NCBI GenBank assembly: GCA_963774305.1
Contig: CAVZEM010000005.1
Location: forward strand, 124,001-188,000
Direction of reading: 5' to 3'
Source of the DNA: DASUPK01 sp963774305
GTDB taxonomy: Bacteria; Actinomycetota; Thermoleophilia; Solirubrobacterales; 70-9
Length of the DNA stretch: 64,000 nt
In this document: piece after piece, positions 33,922-43,627 of the stretch
Numbering within the stretch: position 1 is the first letter of the stretch
Layout: each line of letters opens with the position of its first letter
The notes under the pieces: model-generated
The model's input: only the letters and a program-made list of their open reading frames with translations
Database searches by the model: none
What the model was told of the DNA's origin: nothing
Program-made: the position numbers and the translations under genes

Positions 33922-34774
33922 CTAGGCGCGCGCCCGAAGAAGAGCGCGAATCGTCTTTGCGACCCCGGCAGCGGTGTCGGTGACCTGTCGCCAGGTAAAG
34001 CGAACGACCTCGTAGCCGAGCACGGCAAGTCGTGCGTCACGGGCGCGATCCTCCTCGAACGCGGACCGTGTCCGATGGGACTCCCAGCCGTCGACCTCGA
34101 CGATGAGGGCCTGATCGCGCCAGAGGAAGTCCACGACGGTCCGCTTGATCGTGACGTTTACTTCCGGCTGGGGAAGGCGATGGCGCCGACAGAGGGAGAG
34201 CATCCTGGCCTCGAGCTCCGACCGCGCTCCGTCACCCCTCCTTTGATTGCCAAATGGGTAGGCGCCGGAATTCCGCTTCCCTCAGGGCGGACGCAAACCG
34301 GGCTGGGGAAAGGAGGGGACGAAGGTCGGCAAGGGTCCGTGCCGGCGTGGTCACCGGGATGGACTTGCAGCGCGTGCAATCCGAGGGCGGCAGGCTCTTG
34401 GGCCGATGCACACGAATCCCTCTGCGCGGAGCCCGACCTGCCCGCCCCGGAACGCTGACGTCGACCGTTACGACAGATGAACTGCCGCGAGGTGCGATTC
34501 CCCACAGAGCCGCGGCGCTGAGATGGCTCAGTACCGCGCCGCCACCGCAGGCAAGCACGGCCGCCATCCATCTCCCTTCGTTGCTGAGCGAGGGGTGACC
34601 AACGGCGTAAACACCGCGATGAATGCGGTGAAGGCGTCCACGGTGCATGCGGGTGATGGCGGCCGGGGAGAACCCGACGGTTTGGAGCTGGGCGGCCGAG
34701 ACGACGCCATGCTGGTTGGCCGCGATGTCCGCGAGCAGCGCGTCCCGGCGCGTCGGGGCGACTTCTTTCCGCAC
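33922..34774 (-). pseudogene. broken AbiEi-domain / DUF559 (Vsr-like) endonuclease gene
   Basis: The N-terminal piece (34774-34232, GTG start) shows a winged-helix AbiEi-type antitoxin domain: QHGVVSAAQLQTVGFSPAAI, RIHRGVYAVGHP and TTPARTLADL. The C-terminal piece (34203-33922, another frame) is a DUF559 nuclease-like domain: DFLWRDQALIVEVDGWESH and AVLGYEVVRFTWRQV, with the restriction-endonuclease-like D...EVD pattern. Upstream in-frame RSELEAR shows that the two pieces were once one ORF of about 300 residues. About 40 central residues and the frame have been lost. Its ends lie at the two palindromes. Confidence 0.7.
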
Positions 34775-34792
34775 AGCGAAAGAAAGTCGCCC
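34756..34792. repeat. 37-nt imperfect palindrome, copy 2
   Basis: GGGCGACTTCTTTCCGC, a short loop and GCGAAAGAAAGTCGCCC. It overlaps the 5' end of the broken endonuclease gene, 873 bp from copy 1. Confidence 0.75.
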
Positions 34793-34850
34793 GCACGCCC
34801 GATCTCTCCCCCTTCAGTGCCTGGTTTGGGTGCCAGGGCTCGATTCCGTG

Positions 34851-34856
34851 TACGTT
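34851..34856 (+). promoter_or_regulatory. -10 element TACGTT, ndk leaderless start
   Basis: TACGTT ends nine bases before the GTG at 34866; no Shine-Dalgarno sequence is present. Confidence 0.45.
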
Positions 34857-34865
34857 TCCGCGCCG

Positions 34866-35276
34866 GTGGCTACGGAACGCACACTCATACTCGTCAAACC
34901 CGACGCGTTCGAGCGCGGCCTGACCGGCGAGGTCATCGCCCGCTTCGAGCGCAAGGGGCTTCACCTCGTCGCGCTGAAGCTGATGCAGGCCGACGAGGAG
35001 ATCGCGAACGTCCATTACGAGGAGCACACCGACAAGCCGTTCTTCGGCGAGCTCGTCGAGTTCATCACCCGCAGCGAGCTGGTGGCGATGGTCCTCGAGG
35101 GGCCGAACGCCGTGAAGGCCGCCCGCCAGGTGATCGGAGCGACCGACCCGCTTGAGGCCGACGCCGGATCGATCCGCGGCCAGTTCGGCACCGAGGTCAC
35201 CTTCAATCTCGTCCACGGCTCGGACTCGCCGGAATCGGCCCAGCGCGAGATCGGGATCTGGTTCCCAGAGCTGTAG
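34866..35276 (+). CDS. ndk: nucleoside diphosphate kinase
   Basis: A 136-residue enzyme that equalises nucleoside triphosphate pools through a phospho-His intermediate. TLILVKPDAFERG opens the fold, and the active-site His is in FNLVHGSDSPESA (about residue 117), both exact family signatures. The GTG start at 34866 is leaderless; longer in-frame extensions run into the palindrome. A copy of the dispersed repeat begins two bases after its stop. Confidence 0.94.
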   Translation: MATERTLILVKPDAFERGLTGEVIARFERKGLHLVALKLMQADEEIANVHYEEHTDKPFFGELVEFITRSELVAMVLEGPNAVKAARQVIGATDPLEADAGSIRGQFGTEVTFNLVHGSDSPESAQREIGIWFPEL

Positions 35277-35277
35277 G

Positions 35278-35379
35278 GGCCACCAGGCCGCTGTACTTCG
35301 GAGCGGCGGCGAAGCCGCCTGGATGCGAGGGCGCGCGGCAGCGCGACCCGTGTGATGGACTGGGCGGCCGCTCGTGGCC
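35278..35379 (+). repeat. dispersed GGCC-rich repeat, copy A
   Basis: Begins GGCCACCAGGCCGC and ends GGGCGGCCGCTCGTGGCC, as do copies B (59818-59890) and C (50807-50903, inverted). It fills the ndk-maf interval and overlaps the first codons of maf. Both ends can form short GGCC hairpins. Confidence 0.75.
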
Positions 35380-35958
35380 CCAACCCGGATAATCCTCGCT
35401 TCGAAGTCGCCGCAGCGCCGTGCGTTGCTGAAGGAGCTCGGCGTGGAGTTTCGGGCGATCGCCTCGGAGGTCGAGGAGACCAGCGAGGGGGAGCCTCGAG
35501 AGGTCGTGCTCGCCAACGCCCTCGCCAAGGGGCGGGCTGTCGCGGCGCGTCGGCGCCAGGGCACCCTCGTGATCGCCGGCGACACCGAGGTCGTGGTCGA
35601 TGGCCGCGTCGTCGGCCAGCCCTCCTTCGAAGGAGAGGCGCGCTGGTGCCTGGAGACGCTCTCCGGCCGCACCCACGAGGTGCTGGGGGCGCTGGCGCTG
35701 ATCGGACCCGATCGAGTGGACGGCGAGCCCACGGTCCGGACCGGGGTCGAGTCAAGCCGCGTCACCTTCGGAGAGCTCGGTCCCGAGCTGATCGACCGCT
35801 ACCTCGCCAGCGGGGAGTGGCGCGGCCGGGCCGGAGGCTATGCGGTGCAGGGCCTCGGGTCGGCGCTGGTCGATGGGATCGAGGGCGACGTCTCCAACGT
35901 GATCGGCCTGCCGGTCCGGCTGCTGCTGCGGCTCGCTCCTGAGCTGGCGCCGATCTAG
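35374..35958 (+). CDS. maf: Maf-family nucleotide pyrophosphatase
   Basis: A 194-residue protein of the Maf/YhdE-like group, which hydrolyses non-canonical or dTTP/UTP nucleotides and may slow septation. IILASKSPQRRALLKELG opens the protein, AGDTEVVVDGRV lies near 68 and GYAVQGLGSALV near 152. The GTG start at 35374 lies within the end of repeat copy A. It precedes the elongasome cluster, a context also seen in other bacteria (maf next to mreB). Confidence 0.88.
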   Translation: MAPTRIILASKSPQRRALLKELGVEFRAIASEVEETSEGEPREVVLANALAKGRAVAARRRQGTLVIAGDTEVVVDGRVVGQPSFEGEARWCLETLSGRTHEVLGALALIGPDRVDGEPTVRTGVESSRVTFGELGPELIDRYLASGEWRGRAGGYAVQGLGSALVDGIEGDVSNVIGLPVRLLLRLAPELAPI

Positions 35959-36013
35959 GTGTTTTAGGGCCAGCCGCTAGGCTGGGCTCGATTGCCCAAC
36001 CTCGGCACTTCCA

Positions 36014-37054
<1,041 letters not shown>

Positions 37055-37081
37055 AGGGCCGCCTGACGAGAAGACGCGGCC

Positions 37082-38980
37082 ATGTACCTCCTGCAGCGTC
37101 CCGAAGACATCCCGCCGCGGCTGAGCAATCGCCTCAACGTCCGCATAGCCGTCCTGACCGCCGTGGTGGTCGCGGCCGTGGCCATGGTGCTGCTGCGGCT
37201 CTGGTCGCTCCAGGTCCTCGATGGCGCGCACTACCGCGCACTCGCCCGAGATCACGGTGTGCTCGCCGTGCGCGTCCATCCGCCGCGCGGGGAGATCCTC
37301 GACCGGAACGGCAGGGTCCTGGTCGACAACCGGACGGTGATGAGCCTCGAGATGCGCCCCTCCGACCTGCCAAGCGACCCGGGAGAGCGGCGGGCTGAGC
37401 TCCGCCATCTCGGCAGCCTCCTAGGCCTGTCTACGGGCGCGATTCGCCGAAAGGTCCGCGAGACGCCGCAGTACGCGGGGTATCCGGTCGTGCTCCGCCA
37501 GGGCGTCGATCGGCGGCTGCTCTTCTACCTGCTCGAGAACCAGGATCGCTTCCCCGGGGTCACGGTCGAGCGCACCTACGTCCGGGACTACAAGGACGGG
37601 TCGCTGGCCGCGCACGTGCTCGGGCTCGTCGGCCAGGTCACCCCCCATCAGCTCGCCAGGCCGGCCTACCGGACCCTGCGGCCAGGCGACGTCATCGGAC
37701 AGGCGGGCGTCGAGTACACCTACGACAGGTTCCTGCGGGGGACCGCCGGGAGCCAGCGGATCCAGGTCGATGCGCTCGGCCGGCCGAGGGGGCAGCTGGG
37801 CAGCAGCCCGGCCCGCGCGGGCGACAACCTCCGGCTGACGCTGGACTCCGGCCTGCAGGCCGTCGGCGAGGCGGCCCTCCGTGCCAAGGGGCTGCCGAGT
37901 GCCTTCGTGGCGATGAACGTCCGCACCGGCGCGATCGTCGCGATGGGTTCGTATCCCACCTATGACCCGTCCTTCTACACGCAGCCTCACACCAAGGCCC
38001 AGTACGACGCGTTCGGGAACCGCGCCGGCGATCCACTCGTCGACCGCGCCGATCAGGGCGGTTACCCGACGGGCTCGGCGTTCAAGCCGATCACGGCGAC
38101 CGCCGCGCTCGAGGACCACCTGATCTCGCCAGGCACGATCTTCGACGACACCGGTTCGCTGGACATCGGCGGAATCACGCTCCACAACGCGGGGGGTGCC
38201 GCCAACGGGCCGGTCGACATGAGCACCGCCCTGAAGGTCTCCTCCGACGTCTACTTCTACAACCTGGGCCTGCACGCGACGGCGAGCGGCAACGGCGGCC
38301 AGATCCAGGACTGGGCGTTCAGGTACGGGCTTGGACGGAAGCCGGCGATCGACATCCCGGACGCCACCTCCGGCCTGATCCCGACGCCGGCCTGGCGCAA
38401 CCGCGTCTATCGCAGCCACAAGAACCCGTTCATCGACCGGCCCTGGACCCAGGGCGACAACGTCAACCTGGCGGTCGGTCAGGGCGACGTCCAGGTCACG
38501 CCCCTGCAGCTTGCCCGGGCGTACGCGGCGCTGGCCAACGACGGCACCCTCGTCACGCCGCACGTCGGCGGGCGGATCGTCGACATCCACGGGCGGACGG
38601 TCCGGCGGATCCAGCCGGCGCCGCGTCGTCACCTGCACATCTCGGATCAGACCCGCAACGTGATCCTCGGCGGCATGCACCGGGCCGCCGACGAGGCGGG
38701 CGGCACCTCCTATGCGGTGATGGGCAGCTTCCCCATTCCGGTCGCCGGCAAGACGGGCACGGCGCAGCGTGACGGCCAGCAGGACCAGTCCTGGTACGGC
38801 GTGATCGCTCCCTACGACAACCCGCAGATCGTCGTCACCGTGACAGTCGAGAGGGGCGGTTTCGGAGTCGAATCGGCGGCGCCGATCGCCCGCGCCATCC
38901 TCGAGCGCTACTTCAACCTCAACGGGGGCTCGGCTGGCAGCGTCAACACAGCCGCCGCCAGAGCCGCGGGGCCTGGCTGA
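37082..38980 (+). CDS. mrdA: penicillin-binding protein 2, first copy
   Basis: A 632-residue class B transpeptidase for elongation. An N-terminal membrane helix (about 20-42) is followed by a dimerisation/pedestal domain with RGEILDRNGRVLVDN, then the transpeptidase domain with SAFKP (SxxK, about residue 340), SSD (SxN position, about 385) and KTGTAQ (about 560). It starts 27 bases after mreB and its stop overlaps rodA (TGATGG). It is about 50-60 percent identical by eye to the second copy at 41698. Confidence 0.93.
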   Translation: MYLLQRPEDIPPRLSNRLNVRIAVLTAVVVAAVAMVLLRLWSLQVLDGAHYRALARDHGVLAVRVHPPRGEILDRNGRVLVDNRTVMSLEMRPSDLPSDPGERRAELRHLGSLLGLSTGAIRRKVRETPQYAGYPVVLRQGVDRRLLFYLLENQDRFPGVTVERTYVRDYKDGSLAAHVLGLVGQVTPHQLARPAYRTLRPGDVIGQAGVEYTYDRFLRGTAGSQRIQVDALGRPRGQLGSSPARAGDNLRLTLDSGLQAVGEAALRAKGLPSAFVAMNVRTGAIVAMGSYPTYDPSFYTQPHTKAQYDAFGNRAGDPLVDRADQGGYPTGSAFKPITATAALEDHLISPGTIFDDTGSLDIGGITLHNAGGAANGPVDMSTALKVSSDVYFYNLGLHATASGNGGQIQDWAFRYGLGRKPAIDIPDATSGLIPTPAWRNRVYRSHKNPFIDRPWTQGDNVNLAVGQGDVQVTPLQLARAYAALANDGTLVTPHVGGRIVDIHGRTVRRIQPAPRRHLHISDQTRNVILGGMHRAADEAGGTSYAVMGSFPIPVAGKTGTAQRDGQQDQSWYGVIAPYDNPQIVVTVTVERGGFGVESAAPIARAILERYFNLNGGSAGSVNTAAARAAGPG

Positions 38981-40143
38981 TGGAGGCGGTGAAGCCCTCA
39001 CTCACCATCGCGCCGCGCCGCTCGCGGGCCATCGAATGGCTCAATCTGCGCCGCATGGACGGCGTCCTGCTCGGGGCGGCCGTCGGGCTGATCGCCTTCA
39101 GCGTCTTCACCCTCGCGACCTCCACCCGCAGCGAGATCGCCGGGCGGCCGCTGTTCTTCGTCGAGCGCCAGGCCCTCTATGCCGCTGCCGGGATCGCGCT
39201 GATGATCGCCCTCAGCCGCATCGATTACACGCGCCTCCGGGACCTGCGGTTGACGATCTACGCGGCGATGGTCGGGTCGATCGCCCTGGTGCTGCTCGTG
39301 GGGACGGCGGTGCGCGGCTCGAACCGCTGGATAGACCTGCCCTTCTTCCAGTTCGAGCCGTCCGAGCTCGCCAAGGTACTGCTCTGCGTCTCGCTCGCCG
39401 CTTTCGTCTACGAGCGAGTCCGGCGGCCGTTCGGCCTTCGCGAGACCGTCGGGTTGCTGGCGCTCGGCCTGGCGCCGGCGGGGCTGGTCTTCCTCCAGCC
39501 GGACCTCGGGACCGGAATCGTGCTCGTCGCCATCGTGCTCGCCGTCCTGTTCGTCGCCGGCATCCCCTGGCAGCACTTCGCCGTGATCGGGGCGGCCGTC
39601 GTCCTGATCGGCGCCGGCGCCTACGCCGCCGGGTCGGCCGCCGGCGTCCACCTCCTCCACGGCTACCAGCAGGACCGGCTCACCGCCTTCCTGCATCCGA
39701 GCGACGACCCGAGCGACGCGAGCTACCAGGTGAACCAGGCCGTGATCGCCGTCGGCTCCGGGGAGGAGGTCGGGCGCGGGAACGATGCCACCCAAACAGA
39801 GCTGCTCTTCCTGCCCGAGCGCCACACCGACTTCATCTACGCCGTCATCGGCGAGCGCTTCGGCTTCCTGGGCGCGGCCTTCGTCGTCTTCCTCTACGCC
39901 GTGTTGTTCTGGCGCGCGATCCGGGTGATGCGGCTCTCCCGGAGCTTCTACGGCTCGATGATCGCCGGAGGGGTGGTGGCGATGCTGGCCTTCCAGGTGA
40001 TCATCAACATCGGGATGAACCTCGGCCTGATGCCCGTCACCGGGATCACGCTTCCCCTGATGAGCTATGGGGGCTCTTCCGTGCTGGGCACCTTCCTGGC
40101 GCTCGGGATCCTGCAGAGCATCCATGCCCAGGCACGGGATTGA
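38980..40143 (+). CDS. rodA: RodA glycosyltransferase, first copy
   Basis: A 387-residue SEDS membrane polymerase with about ten helices that partners class B PBPs. Family blocks: RGSNRWIDLPFFQFEPSELA, YQQDRLTAFLHPSDDPSDAS, LPERHTDFIYAVIGERFGF and TGITLPLMSYGGSS. The key Asp is in HTDFI. It starts on the last base of the PBP2 stop region, so the pair should be coupled. A 131-base gap separates it from mreC. Confidence 0.93.
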   Translation: MEAVKPSLTIAPRRSRAIEWLNLRRMDGVLLGAAVGLIAFSVFTLATSTRSEIAGRPLFFVERQALYAAAGIALMIALSRIDYTRLRDLRLTIYAAMVGSIALVLLVGTAVRGSNRWIDLPFFQFEPSELAKVLLCVSLAAFVYERVRRPFGLRETVGLLALGLAPAGLVFLQPDLGTGIVLVAIVLAVLFVAGIPWQHFAVIGAAVVLIGAGAYAAGSAAGVHLLHGYQQDRLTAFLHPSDDPSDASYQVNQAVIAVGSGEEVGRGNDATQTELLFLPERHTDFIYAVIGERFGFLGAAFVVFLYAVLFWRAIRVMRLSRSFYGSMIAGGVVAMLAFQVIINIGMNLGLMPVTGITLPLMSYGGSSVLGTFLALGILQSIHAQARD

Positions 40144-40274
40144 GGCGAGGGGGAACTCTTTCAGTGCCGTTGAAGCTAGACGCTACGCTCGCCGCGTCCA
40201 GAAATGCACGGCTTCGCCACAAAACGGGTTGCTCTTCGGCTGCGCCTCAGAGCACCCTCGAATAACAGGAAGAC

Positions 40275-41144
40275 ATGTACCGCAAGCAGGTGCGCCGTCG
40301 ACGGGCGGTGCTGTTGCTGCTCGTCGCCGCCTCACTGACACTGCTCAGCCTCTACTACCGCGAGGGCAACGCGGGGCCGCTGCATGGCGCGGAGAACGTG
40401 GTCTCGACCATCTTCTCCCCGATCTCCAGTGTGACCGACCGCGCGCTCAAGCCGGTCCGCGACACCGTCAACTGGTTCCATGAGACCTTCGACGCGCGCG
40501 GCGACAAGGCAAGGCTGCAGGACCAGGTGGCGACCCTGCGCGACCAGCTCGCGCGGAACCAGACCCAGCAGGCCGAGGCCAAGGAGCTCTCGGCGCTGAA
40601 CGAGCTGACCAGCGGGGGCATCGTGCCGGACGGCACGACGCCGGTGACCGCCCGGGTGGTTGGGCGCTCGCCGACGGTCTGGTACTCGACCGTGACCATC
40701 GACAGCGGCTCCAGTGACGGCGTGCGAGTGGACGACCCGGTGGTCGCCGCCCAGGGCCTGGCCGGGAAGATCACGCAGACGACCCCGAACACGGCCCAGG
40801 TGACGCTGATCACCGACGCCGACAGCGCCGTGACGGCGCGCGTGCAGCCGAGCGGCGCGACCGGCGTCGTCGAGCCCAACGTCGGCAACCCCAACGACCT
40901 TCAGCTCGACTTCCTGGAGCGCGGATCCCAGATCGCCGAGGGGCAGATGGTCGTCACCGCCGGCTTCTCGACCGGCGACCTCGGGTCGATCTTCCCGCCG
41001 GGCATCCCGATCGGCAAGATCACGCGGGCGACCGTCGAGGAGCAGCAGGCCTACCAGCGAGTGCATCTCTCACCGTTCGCCGACCTGCGCGACATGGACT
41101 TCGTCAAGGTCCTGACCACTCACGCCGGGGGCGGCTCGAAGTGA
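40275..41144 (+). CDS. mreC: rod-shape protein MreC
   Basis: A 289-residue bitopic protein. A short cytoplasmic Arg-rich tail and one membrane helix (about 12-28) are followed by a coiled coil (about 70-115) and a beta-barrel domain with VVGRSPTVWYSTVTIDSGS and GLAGKITQTTPNTAQV, typical MreC. It activates PBP2/RodA from outside the membrane. GGAAGAC precedes ATG 40275. mreD overlaps its stop by four bases. Confidence 0.92.
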   Translation: MYRKQVRRRRAVLLLLVAASLTLLSLYYREGNAGPLHGAENVVSTIFSPISSVTDRALKPVRDTVNWFHETFDARGDKARLQDQVATLRDQLARNQTQQAEAKELSALNELTSGGIVPDGTTPVTARVVGRSPTVWYSTVTIDSGSSDGVRVDDPVVAAQGLAGKITQTTPNTAQVTLITDADSAVTARVQPSGATGVVEPNVGNPNDLQLDFLERGSQIAEGQMVVTAGFSTGDLGSIFPPGIPIGKITRATVEEQQAYQRVHLSPFADLRDMDFVKVLTTHAGGGSK

Positions 41145-41692
41145 TCCTGACGCCCGGCATCATCGTCCGGCTCGCCGCCCTCTGCGCCTTCGCCGCGATC
41201 GCCCAGGTCGTCTGCTTCTCGAAGATGGATGTTTTCGGCTCGAGCCCGGACGTGGCCCTGCTGGTCGTCTTCTCCATAGGTGTGCTCGGCGGGAGCCTCA
41301 CCGGGGCGGTCGTGGGATTCTCGATGGGCCTGCTGATCGACTGCCTGCTGCTGCAGACGCTCGGCGGCTTTGCTCTCACCCTGCTCTCGGTGGGCTACGT
41401 GGCCGGCCGCTACCGGGAGACGGTCGGGCGCCCGACCCGCGGCGCGGTCGCGCTGCTCGGCGGGGCGCTGACCCTGCTCGGCGCGCTGGTGATCGCGGGG
41501 ATCCAGATCGGCACCGGAATCGACGCCAACGTCAGCGTTCTTGTCCTGCGTGATGCGGTGATCAAGAGCCTGATCGGGGCGGCTCTCGCGATTCCCGTCC
41601 TACTTCTCGTCAGACTGGTGGTGCGCTCCGCGCTCGTCGACGAGCGACGAGGGGCCAGGCGCACTACCGCGCCGCGGCCTGTGGAGCCGTAG
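41141..41692 (+). CDS. mreD: rod-shape protein MreD
   Basis: A 183-residue membrane protein with five or six hydrophobic segments and a basic C-terminal tail. GVLGGSLTGAVVGFSMGLLI resembles the MreD core. The GTG start is within the mreC stop (GTGA). Its position between mreC and mrdA fixes the assignment, since the sequence of MreD is poorly conserved. Confidence 0.85.
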   Translation: MILTPGIIVRLAALCAFAAIAQVVCFSKMDVFGSSPDVALLVVFSIGVLGGSLTGAVVGFSMGLLIDCLLLQTLGGFALTLLSVGYVAGRYRETVGRPTRGAVALLGGALTLLGALVIAGIQIGTGIDANVSVLVLRDAVIKSLIGAALAIPVLLLVRLVVRSALVDERRGARRTTAPRPVEP

Positions 41693-41697
41693 CCGAG

Positions 41698-43587
41698 ATG
41701 TATCTGCGCACACCCGAATCAGAGCCGGAGCGGCGGACCTCCCCGCTGGCCCTGCGGATCTCGATCCTGACCGGCCTCGCAATCGCGATCTTCTCGGTGC
41801 TCTTCCTACGGCTCTGGTACGTCCAGATCCTCTCGGGCGACAAGTACCGGACTCAGGCCAACGACAACCGCATCCGCGAGATCCGCGTCCAGGCCCCTCG
41901 AGGCGACATCCTCGACCGCAACGGGAAGGTGATGGTCGCGAATCGCACCGAGCTCGCGGTGGAGGTGAGCCCACAGGATCTTCCGGATCCTGGGCCGGCA
42001 CGCGCGAGGGAGCTGCATCAGCTCTCCAGTGTCACCGGGATGTCGATGACCGAGATCCGCAAGGCCCTCCAGAACCCCGAGCCGGCCGCGCCCGGCGGGC
42101 CCCTGATCCTGAAGAAGGGCCTCGGGGTCGACAAGGTCTACTACCTGCGCGAGAACCAATCGAGCTTCCCGGGGGTGAGCGTCGAGCGTGTCTTCACCCG
42201 CGAGTACAAGGACGGCGATGTCGGCGCGCATCTGTTCGGCAACGTCGGAGAGGTGACCGCCGAGCAGCTCAAGGAGCCCCGGTACGCCGGCCTTCACCAG
42301 GGTGACACCGTCGGCCAATCGGGCATCGAGTACGAGTACGACCGGTTCCTCAGGGGCAAGCCGGGAACCGACCGCGTCCAGGTGGACGCGCTCGGACGCC
42401 CGACCGAGCAGCTGCGCAACAGGCCGGCCCAGGCCGGCGACGATGTGCGGCTGACTGTCGACGAGGGCCTGCAGAGCTACGCGGAGGGGGCGCTCGACTC
42501 GTTCGGACTGCCGGGTGCGTTCGTGGCGATGAACGCCCACAACGGCGAGGTCCTGGCCATGGGCTCGTCCCCGACCTTCGATCCCTCGATCTTCACCCAC
42601 CCGATCACGCAGAGCCAGTACCACGCGCTGACCTCGCGCAAGACCGATGCGCCCCTGGCCAACCGCGCGATCCAGGGTCTCTATCCGACGGGCTCCTCGT
42701 TCAAGCCGATCACCGCGACGGCCGCGCTGCAGAACCACCTGATCTCGCCGAACACGATCTTCAACGACACCGGCTCGCTCAGGATCGACAACAACCAGGT
42801 CCTGCACAACGCCGGGCATGCGATCAACGGCCCGGTCGACATGAGCGACGCGCTCAAGGTCTCCTCGGACATCTACTTCTACAACCTGGGCATGAAGGCC
42901 AAGGCATCGAAGGGCGGGGGGATGATCCAGGACTGGGCGCGGCAGTACGGGCTGGGGGAGAGGACCGGGATCGACCTGCCGGCCGAGGTCGACGGGCTGA
43001 TCCCGAATCCCGCCTGGCGAAACCGCCTCTATCACGAGCACCTCACCGACCGTCCCTGGACGGTCGGTGACAACATCAACCTCGCGGTCGGCCAGGGCGA
43101 CCTGGAGGCCGATCCACTCCAGATGGCCGTCGCCTACGCGGCGCTCGGCAACGGCGGCACGGTCGTGACGCCGCATCTGGGGGACGACGTGGAGAGCGCC
43201 ACGGGCCGGGTGATCGAGGAGATCCGCCCCGCGTCGCGGCGTCACCTCGACATCTCGCCGACGACCCGGGACACGATCATGACCGGGCTGACCCGCGCCG
43301 CCATGGAGCCCGGCGGGACGTCGTATCCCGTCTTCGGTCATTTCCCGTTCGCGGTCGCGGGCAAGACCGGTACGGCGCAGCGCCCGAACCAGCCCGACCA
43401 GTCCTGGTACGTCGTCCTGGCGCCGGCGAAGAACCCGCAGATCGTGGTCGCGGCGACGCTGGAGCGCGGCGGATTCGGCGCCGACACCGCCGCCCCGGTG
43501 GCCGCCCGCATCCTCGAGCACTACTTCAAGCTGCCGATCACGCCCGCGGCCTCATCGACCACGGCCGGAGGGGGGGCGCAGGAGTGA
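41698..43587 (+). CDS. mrdA: penicillin-binding protein 2, second copy
   Basis: A 629-residue paralogue of the PBP2 encoded at 37082, with the same plan: membrane helix (about 22-44), RGDILDRNGKVMVANRTELA, SSFKP (SxxK), SSD and KTGTAQ. All catalytic motifs are intact, so both copies should be active. It follows mreD by five bases and ends in a Thr/Ala/Gly-rich tail. This copy, with the rodA after it, sits at the position where most bacteria keep their only mrdA-rodA. Confidence 0.93.
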   Translation: MYLRTPESEPERRTSPLALRISILTGLAIAIFSVLFLRLWYVQILSGDKYRTQANDNRIREIRVQAPRGDILDRNGKVMVANRTELAVEVSPQDLPDPGPARARELHQLSSVTGMSMTEIRKALQNPEPAAPGGPLILKKGLGVDKVYYLRENQSSFPGVSVERVFTREYKDGDVGAHLFGNVGEVTAEQLKEPRYAGLHQGDTVGQSGIEYEYDRFLRGKPGTDRVQVDALGRPTEQLRNRPAQAGDDVRLTVDEGLQSYAEGALDSFGLPGAFVAMNAHNGEVLAMGSSPTFDPSIFTHPITQSQYHALTSRKTDAPLANRAIQGLYPTGSSFKPITATAALQNHLISPNTIFNDTGSLRIDNNQVLHNAGHAINGPVDMSDALKVSSDIYFYNLGMKAKASKGGGMIQDWARQYGLGERTGIDLPAEVDGLIPNPAWRNRLYHEHLTDRPWTVGDNINLAVGQGDLEADPLQMAVAYAALGNGGTVVTPHLGDDVESATGRVIEEIRPASRRHLDISPTTRDTIMTGLTRAAMEPGGTSYPVFGHFPFAVAGKTGTAQRPNQPDQSWYVVLAPAKNPQIVVAATLERGGFGADTAAPVAARILEHYFKLPITPAASSTTAGGGAQE

Positions 43588-43612
43588 TACCGGCAGGATC
43601 CCACTGGACCTC

Positions 43613-43618
43613 TACCCT
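43613..43618 (+). promoter_or_regulatory. -10 element TACCCT upstream of second rodA
   Basis: TACCCT ends nine bases before the ATG at 43628. This gene may therefore have its own promoter, apart from the operon. Confidence 0.4.
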
Positions 43619-43627
43619 CGGATAGCA

